Source of the DNA: Ulvibacterium sp965228935 | Lineage (GTDB): Bacteria > Bacteroidota > Bacteroidia > Flavobacteriales > Flavobacteriaceae | DNA: 64,000 nt | Direction of reading: 5' to 3' | NCBI RefSeq assembly: GCF_965228935.1 | Contig: NZ_OZ245846.1 | Location: 1,178,001-1,242,000, forward strand | Shown: piece by piece, positions 37,582 through 46,202 of the stretch | Numbering within the stretch: position 1 is the first letter of the stretch | Layout: every line of letters begins with the position of its first letter | Translations under genes and position numbers: made by a program | The notes under the pieces: generated by a model | Databases searched by the model: none | Seen by the model: only the letters and a program-made list of their open reading frames with translations | What the model was told of the DNA's origin: nothing

Positions 37582-37613
37582 AACTCTGAGTATATTAAAG
37601 TTTTCAATTTTTC

Positions 37614-38843
37614 TTAGGGTTGAACATGTTGATTATTGAGGGATTCCCCAATTTTCTTTACTACCCCGACCACGAGCGCGTTGCCCATAAAAAAGGCCCT
37701 TTTGGTATCGGAAATCCCTTCCAATAGGGTATGGTCATCAGGGAACATGTTCAAACGTTCCAATTCTACCGGAGTCAATCTTCTTAACCCTTTTGAGGTA
37801 TGTACCACATGCTTAAATCGCGATGGGCTTTTGCCCCCTTCACCCGTAATGATTGTACGCGATGCGCTATCCAATGCATCGGGAAAAATCATCCTTCCCT
37901 CACTGTACTTATAGGTAAATCCATTTTTGGCGGTTCTGACTTCTTTTTTGGCACCTTTGAGATATTCCCATTTCGGAAGATTTTGTTGGGAAACAAAAAA
38001 ATCCTCGGTAACATCCCCATTTTGAAGCACATCACCTAACAACACTTGTTCACCATCGTAATTAGGAAAGGTTTTACAAGTAAATACTTGGCCATTGATA
38101 AAAATTCCGGTGTTCTGAAAAGGTGACAACTTCCCACCCTTGTTAAAATCCTTGGAGACTGAAATGAGATTTCCATCCAAAACAAAAGGGTTGGCTATTG
38201 GGGAAGGTTTTTTAATGGGAAAGGCTTTGGCCATAGTCCCAGTTTGGTAAAGCCATTCGTTTTTTCCCGCATTTTTCAAGGATTTAAATACGGGGGATGA
38301 TTTATGATAACCCAAAAAGAAGACCCTTCTCCTTCTTTGGGGCATCCCATAATCCGCTGCATTGATGATGCGCCATTCTACGGCGTAACCAAGTTCCTCC
38401 AAACTCTTGAGCATAATCGCAAAATCCCTTCCCCGCTGTGAAGATGGGGATTTTAATAAACGATCCACATTTTCAAAAAACAAATACTTGGGCTTGTTTT
38501 TCTTTTCCGAAAGTATTCGATGGATGCTCCACCATAAAACGCCCTTTTTTCCGATAAGCCCTTTGGAATTTTGTAGTGTGGTCGCGACGGAATAATCTTG
38601 ACAGGGAAATCCTCCGACCAATACATCGGCATCGGGAATATCCGAGGTAGGCACTTCGGCGATATCCTGGTTACTATGATTTTTGTTTCCGAAGCGCGCT
38701 TCATATACCCTGGAAGCATGCTGTGTTTTGGTGCCGGGTTCCCATTGATTGCTCCAGACCACTTCATAGACCCCAGTTTTCTCGAGACCTAGTCTAAATC
38801 CACCGACCCCGGCAAAGAGCTCTATGACCTTAAGTTTTTTCAT
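37614..38843 (-). CDS. DNA (cytosine-5) methyltransferase
   Basis: The protein has 409 residues from the ATG at 38843; the frame extends back to a TTG but this adds only three residues. Motif I is ELFAGVGGFRLGLE. Motif IV is GGFPCQDYSVA with catalytic Cys81. Motif VI is FENVDRLLKS, motif VIII QRRRRVFFLGY, motif IX RRLTPVELERLNMFP and motif X FFMGNALVVGVV. A target-recognition region of about 120 residues sits between VIII and IX. The domain order is that of single-chain C5 methyltransferases. No restriction endonuclease or Vsr gene is next to it, so it is an orphan unless the 124-residue unknown protein two genes downstream is its partner. The recognition sequence cannot be read. Confidence 0.95.
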   Translation of the reverse strand: MKKLKVIELFAGVGGFRLGLEKTGVYEVVWSNQWEPGTKTQHASRVYEARFGNKNHSNQDIAEVPTSDIPDADVLVGGFPCQDYSVATTLQNSKGLIGKKGVLWWSIHRILSEKKNKPKYLFFENVDRLLKSPSSQRGRDFAIMLKSLEELGYAVEWRIINAADYGMPQRRRRVFFLGYHKSSPVFKSLKNAGKNEWLYQTGTMAKAFPIKKPSPIANPFVLDGNLISVSKDFNKGGKLSPFQNTGIFINGQVFTCKTFPNYDGEQVLLGDVLQNGDVTEDFFVSQQNLPKWEYLKGAKKEVRTAKNGFTYKYSEGRMIFPDALDSASRTIITGEGGKSPSRFKHVVHTSKGLRRLTPVELERLNMFPDDHTLLEGISDTKRAFFMGNALVVGVVKKIGESLNNQHVQP

Positions 38844-38954
38844 CGAGGCCAAAATTAGACAAAAAGGATAAATTAAAACCGTAAAAGACCCCCTCCAAAC
38901 ATATCAAGAAACAGGGATAGGACAATATCCTTATTTTTACCGAAAATTAAAGGA

Positions 38955-40145
38955 ATGAATCTAAAAGCCAACATCTTTGTAATCGCTTCGGCATTCACTT
39001 TTTTAATATCCTGTGAAGTGAATAAAGAAGAGGGAATGCCGCTTCAAGAACAAATATTGGCCGTTAAATCAGAATTTGCCCCGGATAAACGCGTCGCTTT
39101 ATTCAATGTAAAGGCACTAAGAAAAAATGATGTCCATGTTTTAGAAGGGGAGAGTGATTTGCCAAATGCCATCGCAGCGCTTAAAGAACAACTGACCAAG
39201 GAAAACATTGAGTTTGTAGATAGCATACGACTATTGCCCGCTTTGGATTTAGGAAGGAAAACACAGGCCGTAGTCAATATATCGGTAGCCAACCTTCGAA
39301 GTGAACCCAAACATTCGGCCGAACTGGCGACCCAAGCGACTTTAGGTACTCCGGTAAAAGTATTGAAAAAGAAAGGAAGTTGGTACTATATACAAACACC
39401 GGACAAATATCTGTCCTGGGTAGATGATGGAGGCATCGAATTGATGGACTCCGAACGCGCCGATCAGTGGATGGCCAACGACAAAATCATTTATAAGCAA
39501 ATCTATGGGCATTCCTATAAAGACCGTGACAAAAAACAGATGGTATCCGATTTGGTGGCCGGCAATGTTTTGGAAGTTCTAGGGGATACGGATGGGTTCT
39601 ATACAGTAGCGTATCCGGATGGAAGACAGGCCTATGTTCCAAAGGAAGAGGCACAAGATTATGGGGAATGGCTGGAAAATCTGAATCCTACAGTTGAAGA
39701 TTTGGTGAACACTTCCCGAAAGTTCATGGGAGTCCCATATTTATGGGGCGGTACCTCTACCAAGGGGATGGATTGTAGTGGCTTTACCAAAACAGTTTAT
39801 TTCTTGAATGGAATGGTAATTCCTAGGGATGCTTCACAACAGGTCCACACCGGGGAGGCTATAGATTCTACCCAAAACTTTGATAATCTACAGAAGGGGG
39901 ATTTACTCTTTTTTGGGAAAAAAGCAACAGACTCTACTTCGGAAAAAGTGGTACATGTAGGCATGTGGATAGGCAACAACGAATTTATCCACGCATCGGA
40001 AATGATCCGTATTAGTAGTATGGACAAGGATGCCCCAAATTTTGATGAGTGGAACCTTAACCGGTATCTCCGAACCCAACGTGTTTTAAGGAAGGAAGAT
40101 GAAGGATTGATAAACTTGGCCCAAACGCCCTTATTCAAAGACTAG
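38955..40145 (+). CDS. NlpC/P60 (C40) peptidase lipoprotein with SH3-like domains
   Basis: The 396-residue protein starts with a lipoprotein signal (MNLKANIFVIASAFTFLISC, lipid Cys at 20). Two bacterial SH3-like regions follow (about 105-160 and 165-235, VNISVANLRSEPKHSAEL). The NlpC/P60 domain has Cys274 (GMDCSGFTK), His at about 334 (VVHVGMWIG) and a third polar residue in FIHAS. Such enzymes cut gamma-D-Glu-diaminopimelate bonds in peptidoglycan stems, so it is a probable wall-remodelling or recycling enzyme anchored in the membrane. It is monocistronic and divergent from the methyltransferase. Confidence 0.92.
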   Translation: MNLKANIFVIASAFTFLISCEVNKEEGMPLQEQILAVKSEFAPDKRVALFNVKALRKNDVHVLEGESDLPNAIAALKEQLTKENIEFVDSIRLLPALDLGRKTQAVVNISVANLRSEPKHSAELATQATLGTPVKVLKKKGSWYYIQTPDKYLSWVDDGGIELMDSERADQWMANDKIIYKQIYGHSYKDRDKKQMVSDLVAGNVLEVLGDTDGFYTVAYPDGRQAYVPKEEAQDYGEWLENLNPTVEDLVNTSRKFMGVPYLWGGTSTKGMDCSGFTKTVYFLNGMVIPRDASQQVHTGEAIDSTQNFDNLQKGDLLFFGKKATDSTSEKVVHVGMWIGNNEFIHASEMIRISSMDKDAPNFDEWNLNRYLRTQRVLRKEDEGLINLAQTPLFKD

Positions 40146-40252
40146 AAATGCTGTACCCTGGTTTTTGTAGCTGAAGGGGATTTCTAAATATTTTGATGGA
40201 AAAGCAAAAAGAGGGTTCTTTGGGGTTTTTAGAAAAAGTATCGCCCCATTAC

Positions 40253-41785
40253 TCAAGAGTGCGAACCCGAGCCAAAGACCACCTTCAAATGTTCCGCATC
40301 GGGCCTTCGGTTTTTCCCTAATAAGCTTACTACAATATAGGTCAACATTGAGACCAAAAATGCAGGGATAATTTCATGAACATCTTCCCAGCCCTCAAAG
40401 TTGAATCTAAAGGCAAACCGCCAAACCACATTTACCACCATTCCCATGATCATAGAAGCCATTGCCCCCAGATCCGTGCCCCATTTTAAATATAGCCCAC
40501 CAAAAATGGCAGGGAAAAAACTTGCTGCGAACACCGCTCCAGCAAAAGCGGTCAGCTCTACGATACCGGCCATGGGATATAGGGTAAAGCCATAGACCAG
40601 AATACAGTAAAGGCCCATAAACCATTTGGTGCGGGAGATGATTTTGGTATCGGGCATAGGCTTAACCACGTGCCATATGTCCTTTACAAAAGCGGTTCCT
40701 ATGATAATGATAACCGATGCCAATGAGGACATTCCCGCCGCGAACAGACCGGCCACGCAAATACCGCTGACCCATTTGTTGTCAAACTTGTCCAACATGA
40801 AGCCTACAACTTCGTCCGTATCCTTTATTAGATAAGCGGCTTCCCCAGTTGAAGCCATTCCGTGTACAAGAGCCCCTAGACCCATTACACAGACCAAGGA
40901 AATGCCCAGGAAAACAGGGGTCCATATCATGGCAAAACGCATACTTTTGGCGTTGTTCACGGAGTAAAATCGAATGAGATTTTTCGGCTCCGAAATTTGT
41001 TTCATACCAACGGCCAACCCAATACCCAAGATATAAAGGAACGATACCAATTCGCCAAAAGTAACCAGTCCGGATTTCATGGGCACGCCCGCTTTCGTTA
41101 AGTGGTCGGTTTGGCTAATGGACTCCATCAGGTTGTCCAAACCCCCGGCATAGAAAAACGGAATGGACAGCATTAAAATGGCCACCCCGAACATGATAAT
41201 ACCCTGAATGGCATCCGTCCAAAGCACGCTATACATTCCGCCCCAAATAGTATAGGCACAAGTAATAGCGATAATGGCAAAGGCCCCATATTCGTAGGGA
41301 ATATCCAGAACCGAAGTAAGTACATGGGCGCATCCTTTGGCAATACCAACCATATACCACAAAGTAGCGAATAGGATGATTAGGGCGGAAAGTACCCGAA
41401 TACTTTTGGCCAGCGAACTCTTATAGCGCAAATGAAAGTAATCCGGGATGGTAAAGGATTTTAAACGCGCCGTCTGAAAACGCATTCTAGGCCCCAATAA
41501 TTGCCAGGAGATGATACAGAAAAAGGTCCATATGAGCCCCATCCATGCCCATGAAAGACCATATTCAAAGGATTTCCCCGCTTGGCCAATATACGTATTG
41601 GTACTGGCCGAAGTGGAAAAGAAAGCCAAGGAAATCACCCATCCCGGAATCTCGCGTTTTGCCACGTAATACCCCGCCACACCTTGATTGGCCTTTTTCT
41701 TAAAATACCAGCCGATGTACAAACAACCCAAGACATAAAATATCGTGAGGAGCAGCGTCACATAATGTTCTTGAAAATAAGCCAT
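40253..41785 (-). CDS. Sodium:solute symporter (SSS family)
   Basis: The protein has 510 residues from the ATG at 41785 with about 13 membrane segments. Typical segments are GYYVAKREIPGWVISLAFFS, TSASTNTYIGQAG, RFQTARLKSFTIPDYFHLRY, and AAGMSSLASVIIIIGTAFVKD (the Na-site helix). The family moves sugars, carboxylates or amino acids with Na+. The upstream genes are an acyl-CoA synthetase and a 39-residue membrane protein whose TGA overlaps this ATG (TGATG). The order hints at a carboxylate substrate, but the gene also adjoins a sugar cluster, so the substrate stays open. Confidence 0.9.
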   Translation of the reverse strand: MAYFQEHYVTLLLTIFYVLGCLYIGWYFKKKANQGVAGYYVAKREIPGWVISLAFFSTSASTNTYIGQAGKSFEYGLSWAWMGLIWTFFCIISWQLLGPRMRFQTARLKSFTIPDYFHLRYKSSLAKSIRVLSALIILFATLWYMVGIAKGCAHVLTSVLDIPYEYGAFAIIAITCAYTIWGGMYSVLWTDAIQGIIMFGVAILMLSIPFFYAGGLDNLMESISQTDHLTKAGVPMKSGLVTFGELVSFLYILGIGLAVGMKQISEPKNLIRFYSVNNAKSMRFAMIWTPVFLGISLVCVMGLGALVHGMASTGEAAYLIKDTDEVVGFMLDKFDNKWVSGICVAGLFAAGMSSLASVIIIIGTAFVKDIWHVVKPMPDTKIISRTKWFMGLYCILVYGFTLYPMAGIVELTAFAGAVFAASFFPAIFGGLYLKWGTDLGAMASMIMGMVVNVVWRFAFRFNFEGWEDVHEIIPAFLVSMLTYIVVSLLGKNRRPDAEHLKVVFGSGSHS

Positions 41786-41904
41786 CAATGCTCTGGGGTA
41801 TGGTCACTTTCATCTACGGTGATATCCCGCTTTAGCACCAACAAAGCATTGATGACCACAAAAACAATAATCCCGATGTAGGGGAGAAGGGTTAGGAAAT
41901 CCAT
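41785..41904 (-). CDS. 39-residue membrane protein coupled to the symporter
   Basis: A short frame from ATG 41904 to TGA 41787-41785 encodes one hydrophobic helix (about residues 3-24, LPYIGIIVFVVINALLVL). A basic turn (KRD) and an acidic tail rich in D, E and H follow. Its stop shares a base with the symporter ATG, the classic TGATG coupling. Many SSS transporters have small one-helix partners encoded just upstream, so this is probably a symporter small accessory protein. It is likely to be missed by gene finders because of its size. The frame and overlap are seen; the role is inferred. Confidence 0.75.
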   Translation of the reverse strand: MDFLTLLPYIGIIVFVVINALLVLKRDITVDESDHTPEH

Positions 41905-41969
41905 AGTTTAATTCAAATTTTTGTCTTACCGTACAAAACCTTTAAAATATGTTCTTAAGGTGAAGGAAC

Positions 41970-43448
41970 TTAAAACATTTTCTTTAGCTCATTCTTGGTT
42001 ACCTTGCCCAAAACGTTTCGGGGCAAGGCTTTTCTAACGATATAATTTCTGGGAATCTTATAACCGGGTAATTGTTCCTTCAACCATTTGGAAATTATTT
42101 TGGTATCGATTGTTTCGTCCTTGGTAATCAAACAGGCCGATACTACCTCGCCCCATTCCTCTTCGGGCAACCCTACAACGGCACAATCCTGAACCATAGG
42201 GTGTTTTCGTAAAACATCCTCAATTTCCAAGGCCGATATTTTATAGCCCCCAGATTTAATGATGTCCACACTATCGCGTCCAAGAATTTTGTAGGATCCG
42301 TTGTTCAACATGCCGATATCTCCTGTAATAAACCAGCCATCCTTGGTAAACGCCTTTTTTGTAGCGTCCGGCTTTTGCCAATACTCCTTAAAAACACTGG
42401 GCCCTTTGATTTGAAATTCACCGGCCTCGTTTTCACCTACGATTTTATCTTGGCCATTAACCAAGCGCATTTCAACACTAGGCAAAGGTAACCCCACATG
42501 CCCGGGCCTTCTTTCCCCGCGATAGGAATTTGAAAGTCCCATTCCGATTTCGGTCATCCCATAGCGTTCCAACAAGGTCTGTCCCGTTATTTTCTGCCAC
42601 TTCTCCAATACAGACACCGGTAAGGCTGCGGAGCCGGAAACCATTAACCGGAGTTTGGATGCGGCCTCGGACATTTCTTCTCGTGCCGTCTCGGAAGCGC
42701 TATCCCAAAAAGCAATCAGTTTAAAGTAGATGGTCGGTACGGCCATAAACAAAGTCAACCGACCTGATTTAATACTATTCCAGACACTTTCAGCTTCGAA
42801 TTTGGGCAAAAATTCGCAACAGCCCCCACTCCATAGCGCACAGCTCATCACATTGATAATGCCATGTACATGATGTAGGGGAAGTATATTAAGGATATAA
42901 TCGTCCTGTTGCCATTCCCAGGCATTTACCAAGGTGGTAATTTGTGCTTGGATATTGGCATGCGTAGTGACCACGCCTTTGGGTTTGCTTGTGGTACCAC
43001 TGGTATAAAGAATCATGGCCCTTTGTTCCATACGGACATCCGGAAGCCTCGTTGAACGATTCTGTAAAATGGATTCCAAGGCAACTATGGAAACGCCAAT
43101 CTGTTTTTCCAATGGAGATAGGAAATCGATATAATCCGGATGGGCGATAACCATTTCGGCTTGTGTATCCTCCAAGACATATTGAATGGAGGGCAACGGA
43201 TGTAGGACACAAAGTGGAACGGCAATGCCTCCGGCCATCCAAATGCCCCACTGTATTGCCGTGTACTCAAATGAGGGAGGTACAAGAAAGGTGATCCGGG
43301 CTTCTTCCAAATCAGGCTTTCCATTCAAAAGATTCGCCGCAACCTTGTGCGCCGACTCCAATAATTGGTCGTACGTAAAGGAGTTTCCATTGGAGACCAA
43401 AGCTTCTCGATCCGTAAAGCTTTTAGCTCTTTCTATAAGTTGAATCAT
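41970..43448 (-). CDS. AMP-binding acyl-CoA synthetase
   Basis: The 492-residue protein belongs to the adenylate-forming superfamily. The P-loop-like signature is ILYTSGTTSKPKGV. A4/A5-type motifs are LPLHHVHGI and ERYGMTEIGMG, A7 is GWFITGDIG, and A10 carries the catalytic Lys in NVLGKVTKNEL. The overall size and motifs are closest to short- and medium-chain or malonyl-CoA synthetases, but no substrate can be assigned. It lies 82 bases after the Gfo/Idh gene and 65 bases before the small membrane protein and symporter, all on one strand. Together they may form an operon for uptake and activation of a carboxylate. Confidence 0.88.
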   Translation of the reverse strand: MIQLIERAKSFTDREALVSNGNSFTYDQLLESAHKVAANLLNGKPDLEEARITFLVPPSFEYTAIQWGIWMAGGIAVPLCVLHPLPSIQYVLEDTQAEMVIAHPDYIDFLSPLEKQIGVSIVALESILQNRSTRLPDVRMEQRAMILYTSGTTSKPKGVVTTHANIQAQITTLVNAWEWQQDDYILNILPLHHVHGIINVMSCALWSGGCCEFLPKFEAESVWNSIKSGRLTLFMAVPTIYFKLIAFWDSASETAREEMSEAASKLRLMVSGSAALPVSVLEKWQKITGQTLLERYGMTEIGMGLSNSYRGERRPGHVGLPLPSVEMRLVNGQDKIVGENEAGEFQIKGPSVFKEYWQKPDATKKAFTKDGWFITGDIGMLNNGSYKILGRDSVDIIKSGGYKISALEIEDVLRKHPMVQDCAVVGLPEEEWGEVVSACLITKDETIDTKIISKWLKEQLPGYKIPRNYIVRKALPRNVLGKVTKNELKKMF

Positions 43449-43530
43449 TTATTATCTAATCGTAGTGCAAAAACATCCTGTCCGCCATCTTTGGCAGATA
43501 GCCATACGTCTATGCAAAGGGGTTCGATTT

Positions 43531-44592
43531 TTACAATTCGACCGTTTTCCCTGTTCGAAACGACTCGTCCGCCGCCAATACGATACGTAAACTATTCACC
43601 GCATCACGCAGGTGATTGTCCAAATCGATATCCTCGGTTATGGCCTTTAAAAAGTATTCCTGTTCCAAGAGGCAAAGCCCATCATGATCTGGCTCGTCCG
43701 AGGTGTCTATTATTTCGTCCGCTTTGGCAAAATTTCCGTTTTCGTCCGTAGCTGCATGATGAAGTTTCAAGGCCCCGGTCTTGGAGTGATCATCAACACT
43801 GTCACTCTCCCCTTTGGCTTCGTCCACAATTGAGACGCACCCTTTGGGTCCGATTACGTCCTTGACAAAAAAAGCGGTCTCGCTCATCATCGGCCCCCAA
43901 CCGGCCTCGTACCACCCCACGGAGCCATCTTTAAATCGTACTTGTAGCTGTCCGTAATTGTACATTTCGGCATCGATTTCATCGGAAAGCCTTGCCCCGA
44001 TTGCGCTAACACTTACGGGAACGGATTCCGTCATCAAACACATGACGTCCACGTAGTGAACCCCACAATCCACAATAGGCGACATGCTGTTCATTAATTG
44101 CTTATGGGTGTACCAGTTGCTACCGGAACTTTGTTGGTTCAGATTCATACGCATCACCAAAGGTTTTCCAAGGGACTTGGCCACTTCCACGAATTTTGCC
44201 CAAGCGGGATGTACCCGAAGAATATAACCAACCACCATTTTCTTCCCTTTTTCCTGGGCCAAATCCGCCAAACTCTGCGCTTCTTCTACCGTTAAGGCCA
44301 AGGGCTTTTCTACGAACACATGAGCGTTGGCGCTCAGGGCCATCCGAATATATTCGCCATGTGTATCCGGATAGGTGTTTATGGATACGGCATCCGGTTT
44401 TGCTTCTTCCAAGGCCTCGGCATAATCTCCATAGGTAGGATACCCTCCTAATTCTTGGGATAAGCGTTCCCTACTTTCTGGCTTTCTACTTACCAGACCA
44501 ACGATTTCAAAACCCTCTAGTTGATGATAGGCTCGGGCATGGCTGGTTCCCATATGGCCGCAACCCACTACCAAAACTCTTATTTTGTCCAT
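43531..44592 (-). CDS. Gfo/Idh/MocA family oxidoreductase (first copy)
   Basis: The protein has 353 residues from the ATG at 44592 (MDKIRVLVVGCGHMGTSHA). The open frame continues 59 codons upstream but overlaps the divergent sulfatase and lacks family similarity. A Rossmann dinucleotide fold (GCGHMGTSHA) is followed by the NAD(P)-sugar dehydrogenase signature VFVEKPLALTVEEA. The C-terminal alpha/beta domain contains DCGVHYVDVM with the catalytic His. Family members oxidise or reduce sugar and inositol hydroxyls, often at C3. It is divergent from the sulfatase with only 46 bases between the two starts, so the two are probably coregulated. Confidence 0.9.
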   Translation of the reverse strand: MDKIRVLVVGCGHMGTSHARAYHQLEGFEIVGLVSRKPESRERLSQELGGYPTYGDYAEALEEAKPDAVSINTYPDTHGEYIRMALSANAHVFVEKPLALTVEEAQSLADLAQEKGKKMVVGYILRVHPAWAKFVEVAKSLGKPLVMRMNLNQQSSGSNWYTHKQLMNSMSPIVDCGVHYVDVMCLMTESVPVSVSAIGARLSDEIDAEMYNYGQLQVRFKDGSVGWYEAGWGPMMSETAFFVKDVIGPKGCVSIVDEAKGESDSVDDHSKTGALKLHHAATDENGNFAKADEIIDTSDEPDHDGLCLLEQEYFLKAITEDIDLDNHLRDAVNSLRIVLAADESFRTGKTVEL

Positions 44593-44638
44593 TTTTCGAT
44601 TTTTGAGTGCTATATTTATTGGAAAGTTAACAAACCTG

Positions 44639-46195
44639 ATGAAATTGACAACCCCTACCGTATGTAAGTTTTTGGGAATTGTTTGGGTTCTTGGAATCGC
44701 AGTGCTGTTTTCTGCAGCTACCTTTCCCGAAACAGAAAAAATAAACACACTACCTTCAAAGCCTAACATCCTTTTTTTGATTGCCGATGATTGGTCCTAC
44801 CCACATGCCGGGGCGTATGGTAATTCGGTTGTCCGTACCCCTACATTCGATTTTTTGGCAAGCGAGGGAGCGGTGTTTGAAAATGCCCATTGTGCCGCGC
44901 CCTCCTGTTCTCCCTCACGGGCCAGTATTTTGTTGGGTAGGTATCCCCACCAATTGGAAAGTGCCGGCAATCTGTGGTCCATAATTCCGGATAAATTTCC
45001 CAATTGGATGTCCCTCCTAAAGGAATCCGGTTACCATACCGGAAAGAGTCGCAAAGGCTGGGGGCCGGGAGATTTTAAAGCAGGGGGATATGAGCACAAC
45101 CCTGCGGGGAAGGACTATCCCGATTTTAGGACTTTCTTGAAGGACAAAAAGGATAATCAACCTTTCGCCTATTGGTTCGGCAGCAGTGATCCGCATCGGG
45201 TTTATGAAACGAATACCGGAGTAAGATCTGGAATGGATCAAAAGAGGGTTAATGTTCCAGGATTTTTGCCCGATACGCCTTGTGTACGAAATGACATCCT
45301 CGATTACTATTTTGAAGTGGAACGCTTTGACCGGGAATCAGGAAACATCATCAACATATTGGAGCAACAAGGTTTATTGGACAACACCATTATCGTTATG
45401 ACCAGTGATAATGGGATGCCCTTCCCCCGAGCAAAGGCAACGCTCTATGATTACGGTACGAGGATGCCACTGGCAATGTATTGGAAAGGCCATATAGAAG
45501 GGGGAAAACGCGTTGGCGATTTTATGAACTTTATCGATTTTGGCCCCACTTTTTTGGAAGCCGCTGAATTGGAAATCCCTGAAGCGTTTAGCGGAAATAG
45601 TTTGTTGGAACTGTTTGAAGAGGGCAACGGACCGAAAACCGACCGTAGTAAAGTCTTTCTGGAACGGGAACGACATGCCAATGTTCGCAAGGGGGATTTG
45701 AGCTATCCATCACGGGCAATTCGCACCAAGGAATTTCTATACATCAAGAATTTTGAACCCGATCGTTGGCCTGCAGGAGACCCGGAAGTACACCAGTCCG
45801 TAGGGCAGTATGGGGATGTGGACAATTCCATTTCCAAATTCCAGATTATGGCCATGGAAGGGAAACCATCGGACAAAGATTATTTTCAATTGGCCTTTGG
45901 CAAACGCCCCATGGAAGAATTGTATGTATTGGCCGATGACCCCTATAATTTAAAAAATAAAGCCAACGACCCGAAATACAGAAAGGTACAGGATGAATTG
46001 AGCAGAGAACTCAAAACCTGGATGGAGCAAACCAACGATTTGAGGGTCAAGGAACCTCGGACCACTTATTGGGACAACGTATTCTATACCCCGGATTACC
46101 AAATGGAAAATTATGATTTGGACGAAAAAATCAAGGCGTATCGAATGCTGGTACGGGACAGGGGCACATTTAAGGAATCACCGTGCATTAACTAA
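44639..46195 (+). CDS. Formylglycine sulfatase, N-sulfoglucosamine sulfohydrolase-like
   Basis: The protein has 518 residues from the ATG at 44639, with a signal peptide or signal anchor (residues 1-30). NILFLIADDWSYPHAGAYG gives the metal-binding Asp pair. SCSPSRASILLG holds Cys90, the residue converted to formylglycine in Cys-type sulfatases. FGSSDPHRVYE, TSDNGMPFPRAK and the overall order resemble heparan N-sulfatase (SGSH, S1_8 group) more than arylsulfatases. The substrate is a sulfated sugar; N-sulfoglucosamine is a guess from the resemblance. No sulfatase-maturing enzyme is in the window. It converges on the PQQ dehydrogenase, with 7 bases between. Confidence 0.88.
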   Translation: MKLTTPTVCKFLGIVWVLGIAVLFSAATFPETEKINTLPSKPNILFLIADDWSYPHAGAYGNSVVRTPTFDFLASEGAVFENAHCAAPSCSPSRASILLGRYPHQLESAGNLWSIIPDKFPNWMSLLKESGYHTGKSRKGWGPGDFKAGGYEHNPAGKDYPDFRTFLKDKKDNQPFAYWFGSSDPHRVYETNTGVRSGMDQKRVNVPGFLPDTPCVRNDILDYYFEVERFDRESGNIINILEQQGLLDNTIIVMTSDNGMPFPRAKATLYDYGTRMPLAMYWKGHIEGGKRVGDFMNFIDFGPTFLEAAELEIPEAFSGNSLLELFEEGNGPKTDRSKVFLERERHANVRKGDLSYPSRAIRTKEFLYIKNFEPDRWPAGDPEVHQSVGQYGDVDNSISKFQIMAMEGKPSDKDYFQLAFGKRPMEELYVLADDPYNLKNKANDPKYRKVQDELSRELKTWMEQTNDLRVKEPRTTYWDNVFYTPDYQMENYDLDEKIKAYRMLVRDRGTFKESPCIN

Positions 46196-46202
46196 TTTCA
46201 AA

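Noticed and set aside
40146..40252. Terminator between the convergent NlpC/P60 and symporter genes
   Set aside because: There are A- and T-rich runs but I could not build a convincing stem.
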